From Synaphobranchus kaupii (lineage: Eukaryota > Chordata > Actinopteri > Anguilliformes > Synaphobranchidae), in contig CM056376.1 of the NCBI GenBank assembly GCA_029718625.1, positions 88,616,333-88,680,332 on the forward strand: a stretch of 64,000 nucleotides of DNA. The letters run 5' to 3'. The notes under the pieces are model-generated. The model did no database searches, had not been told where the DNA came from, and saw nothing but the letters and a program-made list of their open reading frames with translations. Positions within the stretch are counted from its first letter, which is position 1, and each line of letters opens with the position of its first letter. A program made the translations under genes and the position numbers. Shown here in pieces: positions 58,010 to 64,000 of this stretch.

Positions 58010-58198
58010 CAGAGGTGGAAATCCAGGGGACATAAGGTAAAAGTCCTATACCATGTGTTTCTTCCACCCATAGACTCAGCCAGCTGATTTCACTAATTAG
58101 TTCTACCTCCTCACTGAAGAATTATGTTAATTAGCAAATCCAGGTGATTGGAGCCAAATACTGGGGAGGACTTTACGTCCCCTGGATTTCCACCTCTG
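58010..58198. mobile_element. hAT-type MITE with perfect 8-bp duplication
   Basis: 189 bp. Inverted ends CAGAGGTGGAAATCCAGGGG and CCCCTGGATTTCCACCTCTG are exact complements over 20 bp. They are flanked by perfect ATGGGGAT repeats (58002-58009, 58199-58206). No coding capacity. Confidence 0.95.
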
Positions 58199-59164
58199 AT
58201 GGGGATATACAGCTTTAAAATGAGCCATGCATGGAAACTGCTGGAGTCACCAAAGAGGAATGAACTAAGGGATCTGTCCTGACTAAACCTGATTGAGTTT
58301 GAAATCTGTGGCACACCTGGATGCTCCGGGTAGTGCACATCTGCATACCTTCTGCGCTATGTAAGCGGCACAGGTATGGCGTGTCTGCCAACGGCGGCTC
58401 GCAAGCTTGAAATACAGGAGGCTGAAGTCTTACCTTCAGACTGCTCCTTGCTTTCAACCCGTTTTGTTTTTCTCAATTAATAAGCCAGAACTGAATAATT
58501 TTATATCTGTTGGCGTGTAATTGCCTTTCTCGTTGTATCCTTTATTGTTACATTTTTATTCAAATGTTGAGACACAGTTTCACTTAGTAAAATCGGCCCT
58601 AATTGTTGCAAAGACGAAGATTCTGGATTAAAGAGGTGAATCCTGTTAAGTGCTAACGAACAAGTTCCGTTCAGAAACTTGCATGGGAAAAATGGCTTTT
58701 CATGCTATTTCCTGCAGTTGACTTGGTCTTTGCTTAGTCAGCAGCAGCATATCCTGGTTGTGGGCACAGAATACCAAGAGCACATTTATATACCTGGAAA
58801 CAACTTTAATTATTTATCCAATTACTTGCTTCACTGGTAATCAAGCGAAGAAAAAAAACAAAAAACAAATGTGTTGAGAAAAACTGTGTGCACCCCATAC
58901 AGTGTCTCTGCAGGTTATGGGTATTTCGTGGATACTACAGAAAGAGCATCTCTGTAGGTTATGCGTACTGTTGATGCTACAGATATGTATCTCAGCAGGT
59001 TATGAGGACTCTATGGACACTGCCGATAAGGCTCTGCAGGTTATCAGCGTGGACACTACATTATGTAGTGTCTCTGAAGGTTATCATCGCTCTGCGGACA
59101 CTATGGGTGGTGTCTGAGAGATATCCGTACTGTGCGGACACTGCAGCTAAAGGGTATATGCAGG

Positions 59165-59587
59165 GGGCTGCGGTGTGGCTCAGTCGGTTAAAGCACCGCG
59201 TTGTGATGCTTGGATGAGCCCCACCATCTTGGATGGAATGCAGATCGTGGCAGTGCCGACTGTGGCTGGTAGCTCTTGGCAATAGGGGGTCTGCGTTTCA
59301 TCGCTCTCTAGCGACCAACGCTAGTAGCTCGGATGCCTGTGTACTGTATACCAAAGCCGCATATGATAGGCCTTCCTCCGACTCCACTCTATATGAGCTT
59401 AGCTGTGGTCTGCGGTGTGAAAAGAAGCAGGTTGGTGACACCACATGCTTCGGAGAAGAACTGCAGATGTCTTCACTCTCCTGTTTGGACAGTTGGGACC
59501 AAATAGTGAATGGGATATTCCAAATTAGGGTGGGAATTAGACACATGCCGCCTCATGTTGGGGCTGCGTTCAATATTTAATTTTAAA
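59165..59587 (+). mobile_element. tRNA-derived SINE, about 420 bp
   Basis: Starts with GGCTGCGGTGTGGCTCAGTCGG, which contains an A-box-like TGGCTCAGTCGG. A body follows (GCAGTGCCGACTGTGGCTGG, CTCTAGCGACCAACGC) and the sequence ends in AATATTTAATTTTAAAAAA. A diverged minus-strand relative is at 46440-46930. It lies inside the minisatellite. The 115-codon frame across it is incidental. Confidence 0.75.
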
Positions 59588-59670
59588 AAAGGTCTCTGTG
59601 GGTTATCAATACTATGTGGACACTACAGAGCTACACATCGAGTGGCAGCTGTTTCTCAGGAACGTGAGAA

Positions 59671-60066
59671 GGCCAATTCTGCGGTAACGGAATTAAAATT
59701 CACAGAAATTTTGGCCTTAATTTTACTTGCTGTGGATAAGTCTTAAAGCCTAACTGATTATAAAAAGCTTTATAACTTCAGATGATACCCCTGCTATCAT
59801 ATCAAAATAAAACATTGGGAACTTCCTGCATGTGGAAGGGTCCAAGACCGAAAGAGCGTTGGTAACGGAATTATGGCAGAAAATTGGGTGTTATTTTTTT
59901 ATTTTTCCTTCCACATGCAGGAAGTTTCCAATTTTTTATTTTGATATGATAGCAGGGGCATCATCTGAAGTTATAACGCTTTTTATATTCAGTTAGGCTT
60001 GAAGACTTATCCACAGCAAGTAAAATTAAGGCCAAAATTGTAATTCCGTTACCGTGGAATTGCCCA
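59671..60066. mobile_element. Foldback MITE, about 395 bp
   Basis: The two halves are inverted copies for about 165 bp each. Shared blocks are GGTAACGGAATTA / TAATTCCGTTACC, TTGGCCTTAATTTTACTTGC, GTGGATAAGTCTT, TATCATATCAAAATAAA and GGAA.CTTCCTGCATGTGGAA. The spacer is about 60 bp. The whole would fold into one long hairpin. Superfamily not determined. Confidence 0.8.
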
Positions 60067-60279
60067 GAACAGGTAGTGTTCCTGCAGGTCATGAATAACT
60101 CCAAAGATAGAGTGTTTCTGTTGGTTATGTATTATTTAGCAATCCACAGATCATAATAGCATACTAGTTTCAAGTTGTCCTGCCCTGCAGAAGATAAGGA
60201 CTGCAGAGTCTGTTTATTTCACTCCTGTGGGGTTACTTTACACTGCATGCCACATGAGCTTTTCTTCCCCTTGGGAAGG

Positions 60280-60299
60280 GGGGGGGGGGGGGGGGGGGG
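60280..60299. repeat. Poly-G run
   Basis: About 20 consecutive G. A candidate quadruplex-forming and sequencing-difficult site. Confidence 0.9.
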
Positions 60300-60852
60300 T
60301 GGCAGTTGTAAACATTCACACGTCTAAATATTACAGGCCAACAGCTTTGTGACCTGTGTAAGGAGCTTCTGGGCTGAAGAGGGGGTGGGTGGGAGATATC
60401 GTGCACTGATTACCTGAGCCACTGTAAAAAAGAAAAAAAAGCCCTGTAATTTTCCACACGTATTATGAGCCACTCGTTTCTGTGACTGACAGCCGGGGTG
60501 TTAAAACTGTAGGAATGTGATCTTTAAGGTCCTGTCTTTTCATGTTCCTTGTTATTTATTGCTTTAGTTTTTTATTCGTTATCTCACTCCTTTTACTCAC
60601 AACCTGAACAAGTAAAACAAGCAATTTCATAAAAGACTGAAGACCTGTAACCTTGGTGATGATAGTCATCGTGAGGCTGAGGTGATAACCTCACGGCGGT
60701 GGATAGCTGAGAGGGAGGATGTATGAGAAGTTATCAAGTGCTCCAAAGATGTTGTTTAGATGTCTACTGTATGTTCCTACTGATTTAACTGCGATGGTGT
60801 CCAGAACATGCATGTGTCTCCATCAGTCACTGGTATGCAGCGTTGCTGTTTT

Positions 60853-60860
60853 GTGACGAC

Positions 60861-60892
<32 letters not shown>

Positions 60893-60915
60893 CGATGATG
60901 ACGGCGATGATGTTG
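60853..60915. repeat. (GAT)n trinucleotide repeat
   Basis: About 20 GAT/GAC units. The minus-strand serine run is a by-product. Confidence 0.9.
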
Positions 60916-60919
60916 ATGC

Positions 60920-62144
60920 TACATAATCAGAATACACTTTCTTGTTGATGATTTGTATTGGTCTTTTGTGGTGATGTGAAAAAATGGCTGCTTCTGAGCA
61001 GGGACGAGTGAGAATATTTGAAGAGTCGTGCACATGTACATTGCCTTTGGCACCGTAAATAACGTTAACGTTGACAGTGTAGTTAAACCTGAAAGTATAC
61101 TGTGTATAATGTACACGCTGCCATCTGTTGGCCATCTACATTTGCGCATACATTGTATGCATACCAGTGTGTTTTTTTCCCCTACTTTGTAATATTTTAC
61201 TGCTGTACTAAAATGTGACATATACCTGGTTTTAAAACATATTGCTTCTCAGGCCATGTTTACACTTGCATTTTGGAGCTGGTCAAACGAAGTTATTAGC
61301 TGGAGTCGCTCATGTTCTGTGTCCGTACACACACACGCATAATCAGAAGGCCGAGAAAGTATGAACGAGTAACAGGACTCGCTCCTGTATTTACAACGCT
61401 GTCAGTAAGTTTGTAATAGCGCGATATTTGCTCTGAACGCATTTCAATTATCGCGCTGGCGTAAACGTGATCTCCAATGTCAACAAACAAAAAATCATGT
61501 TGTTCCAGTAACTACAAGGGATGTTGATCCAGGAACATGTCCTACTTGGTTAAATCACGTTATCCGTCAAGGACGATGGACGCGCCCATTCAGTTTTTGT
61601 TCACCTCTGCCGAGAGAAGCCGGAAAAGACATGTGTTTTGAAACATCTGAATAGCTGGTGGCATTTTTTTAAACAATAGATTAATTTATAATTACATTTT
61701 TCTTCTCAAAGGCACTTGAAATTTCACAGGTAAAAAAAAATCTGACTTGTGAGAATGTTGTGGTCAATATAAAATAAAGGTTTAATTGTTATATTAAAAC
61801 CAACAACAACAATAATAATACTTTCCACATTTGACAACTTCTGATCATATTTTCTGAATGATATATTATTTTCTAAGCAAGCTCGCCAGCCAACTGAACA
61901 TGCTATGGAGAGACTTAATGAGTGTATCGCACAGATTAATGGTAGAAACATGTATGGTCAATTGCAAATGCATCAATGTCAAGAATATTGATTACATTGT
62001 CACACATTAATGGATATTCAAATCAAATAGCAAACAAAATAATTATATGTTGTGCGGGGATTCACACGAAAGCTTGTCCTTTCTGTGACACATCTTTCAG
62101 ATGTCAAAGACAACGCTCTACAGGCGAGTCTATGCCAGCCGCTG
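60920..62144. other. Non-coding DNA
   Basis: No exon, repeat family or RNA gene recognised. Confidence 0.4.
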
Positions 62145-62152
62145 GCATAGAA

Positions 62153-62357
62153 CAGGGGTCTTCAATCTTATCCAGAAAGGGCCTCTGTGGCTGCAGGCTT
62201 TTGTTCCAACCAAGCAGTTGCACACCTGATTCTACTAATCAACCACTAGAGTATTTGCTAAGGACCTTGATTAGTAGAATCAGGTGTGTTACCGCTTGGC
62301 TGGAAAAAAAAGCCTGCACCCACAACGGCCTTTTCTGGATACGATTGAGAACCCCTG
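62153..62357. mobile_element. hAT-type MITE, near-perfect duplication
   Basis: 205 bp. The ends CAGGGGTCTTCAATCTTATCC and GATACGATTGAGAACCCCTG are inverted, with internal inverted CACACCTGATTCTACTAATC / GATTAGTAGAATCAGGTGTG blocks. Flanks are GCATAGAA and GCACAGAA, 7 of 8 identical. Related in sequence to the MITE at 17814-17989. Confidence 0.88.
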
Positions 62358-62365
62358 GCACAGAA

Positions 62366-63100
62366 CTTTAAACATCGGCTTGCTTGAATGGCCAGACCGA
62401 TGTATTGGTCCATCTCTGGCATTGATTATGCAAATGAAAAGTGGAAAGCAATTCATGTAATTTTGTTTCACGTATAAGCGCTTGCATTGAGTGAGGGACA
62501 AAATGGAGGCACGAGTGTGTACTGACTCCAGAGCAAAGTCTATATACCTGGCAGCTGTGTGGACCAATAAGCCTGCAGCTCATGTATAAAATCAGGTTGT
62601 CTGGATATTCAGTTTTTCCAGTGCTGGTTTAGAGAATATGCAGTTGCTCAGTTAGCCGACTTTTCCCACTCGCCATTTTAAGCCAGTTTAATTTGCCCTC
62701 AGAGCCTCATTAGCACAGTATAACACTGTTTGTGCTGGTCAGAATAGCAATATAGAGAGCGGGAAAGGAAACATTATTTTTGCTCATCCCTAAGATATTA
62801 TTATAAGAAAATCGTTCTGTGTGGCAATGTGGCTGTGTTTGTGTCCTGGCTGCCTTGTCTTGCAATATCACTTTGCCACATGATCGTATACATGTGATCT
62901 TGTGTGATTAATCCCTTCAGTGCATGAAACGTGAAGACAATGCCAAATAGTGTTCACTGTGAGAGCTGAACTGCCCCTGTCTACCTCATCATGAAGGCTT
63001 GTTCACTTTCTCTGATTTCATGCATGAATACTATTTAGAGAATTATGTAAGACAATGGAAACACGATATACTCTCGACTATTATACTGTTGGCAAATTTG
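62366..63100. other. Non-coding DNA
   Basis: Nothing recognised. Confidence 0.4.
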
Positions 63101-63182
63101 AATCTCTCTCTCTTGCTCTCTCCCTCTTGTCTCTCTCTCGCGCACACGCACGCACACACACACACACGCACACACGCACAAG
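63101..63182. repeat. TC and CA microsatellite
   Basis: CTCTCTCTTGC-type stretch passing into CA repeats with CG interruptions. Confidence 0.9.
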
Positions 63183-63259
63183 CACATATGGTATAAAATA
63201 GTGGTCTCAATTGGTCTTTTGCAGTTGCTTTATCTCAATAACATTTTAGAAGCGTGATG

Positions 63260-63860
63260 CATTTATGTGAGCAGATGTGTAGAGGAGCAGTTTGCCTATG
63301 CTGAAGACACATCGATGAAGCCCCGCCCAGTTGAGCTGAATCGTGTGACCTTGGAAACCCGTCGTATCGTGCACAGGGCCGATGACTTTCGGGCGCATAC
63401 TGAAAAGCCTGCTGCAGCTGCTGCTTCTGCTGCTGCTTCTGCTCCGGAAGAGAGGGGAGAGAGAACAGCACAGGCAGCGAGCTATTTAAACCCTCCCCAC
63501 GTCTCTGCCCCATCTCACACACACAGGGCCTACATCCAGGAGTCGGAGAGGAGAAGGAGAGAAAAGCTGTGTGGGATGAATGGGGAGAGAAGAGGAGGGG
63601 ATGGAATTGAGAAGAGTAAAGAGAGCTGGGCAGAGAAAGAGAGAGAGAGGGAAGGGGGGGGTAGAGGAGAGAGAGCTAGAGGAAAACTAGAAGAGGAGAG
63701 GAGAGAGAAGTGTGCATTAAACTGGTGCTGTATATCAGCGTTGCTACATCCTGGGCCGGGAGCCAGAAGGAGAGAGGAGAGGATGGAGTCTCTCACACTC
63801 CCCCAGCCATTCATCACCACAGAGCCCATTAACTGCCCTTTAACTTCAGCACACTAGTGT
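63260..63860 (+). promoter_or_regulatory. Possible alternative promoter/5' UTR region
   Basis: A GC-richer, purine-rich stretch contains a TATA-like TATTTAAA (63483-63490), preceded by CTGCTGCTTCTG repeats and followed by GAGA-rich sequence. A 196-codon frame (63267-63857) is open but very Arg/Glu-rich and of low complexity, more like UTR purine tracts than a protein. No donor was confirmed before the window ends. It could be an internal start site for the gene whose signal exon is at 56.2 kb, or unrelated. Confidence 0.25.
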
Positions 63861-63969
63861 AATCAATGGTGTTTCTCCCACCCCCCTTCGCCCATTCAGT
63901 CAGCATTTACTGCACTAGTGCTCTGTGCCAGCATAGTGGAGACTCATTTACAGGGGAGGGGAGGGGAGG

Positions 63970-64000
63970 GGTGTGTGTGTGTGTGTGTGTGTGAGAGAGT
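63970..64000. repeat. (TG)n microsatellite at window edge
   Basis: GGGGA repeats pass into TG dinucleotides, truncated by the window. Confidence 0.85.

Larger units (their letters stand above)
58900..60135. repeat. Degenerate 40-45-bp minisatellite, interrupted
   Basis: Units of the type TCTCTGCAGGTTATG..(AC)T.TGTGGACACTACAG repeat about six times at 58900-59150. They reappear singly at 59588-59632 and twice at 60075-60130. The gaps are filled by a SINE and a foldback element, so the array predates both insertions. Confidence 0.8.

Noticed and set aside
59165..59240. tRNA gene
   Set aside because: Head of a SINE; no intact cloverleaf or anticodon stem could be drawn.
60853..61135. 102-codon minus-strand frame ending in a serine run
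   Set aside because: The serine run is a GAT microsatellite read in reverse; no motif in the rest.
63267..63857. 196-codon Arg/Glu-rich protein
   Set aside because: Low-complexity purine tract; more likely UTR or intron.

Overview
The window looks like vertebrate nuclear DNA, almost certainly from a ray-finned (teleost-type) fish. It is AT-rich and intron/intergene dominated. It carries CA/TC microsatellites, tRNA-derived SINEs, L2-like and Rex1/CR1-type LINE fragments, a Tc1-like transposon, hAT-type MITEs with 8-bp target duplications, and Ty3/Gypsy elements of fish type. I cannot name the species. I saw no prokaryotic or organellar genes, no rRNA or tRNA genes and no CRISPR array.

Layout. 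1-9 kb: mostly unannotatable DNA with one tRNA-derived SINE (about 2.9-3.17 kb, minus), a GC/CpG-rich island with open frames (4.2-4.9 kb), a long TG microsatellite (6 kb) and an L2-type reverse transcriptase relic (6.9-7.8 kb, minus). 8.8-12.7 kb: two 178-bp inverted repeats enclosing a Tc1-like element (9009-10563) with a frameshifted DD34E transposase. 13-20.9 kb: a TA-flanked MITE, a candidate minus-strand last exon (15550-15966), a plus-strand leucine-rich-repeat-like exon (17081-17186), a hAT MITE and a 25-bp minisatellite. 20.9-28.2 kb: a Rex1-like LINE relic, then a degenerate chromodomain Ty3/Gypsy element of the Tf1/sushi type on the minus strand. Its body is split by a solo LTR of another family.

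28.2-38.5 kb: a three-level nest. An old DNA transposon (29728-38491) holds a hAT element (30105-37775), which holds a very young Ty3/Gypsy element (30568-37528). The young element has nearly identical LTRs and a tRNA-Ser primer site, but most of gag is missing. 38.5-48 kb: gene-poor DNA with a 47-bp minisatellite and a SINE relic. 48.0-64 kb: probably the 5' end of one plus-strand gene for a secreted or membrane protein. A non-coding first exon would end at a consensus donor at 48711, and a second exon (56170-56356) carries the start codon and a signal peptide. The intervening and following introns hold a perfect 44-bp array, foldback MITEs, two further hAT MITEs and a degenerate minisatellite broken up by a SINE and a foldback element.

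The genes do not form an operon or pathway. What works together here is the transposon content: each nested insertion can be dated relative to the others by its target duplications. The most interesting molecular signals are a self-priming site in the chromodomain element (a 10-nt complement between the post-LTR site and the predicted transcript start) and a second partial tRNA-Ser primer site inside U5 of the young Gypsy element.
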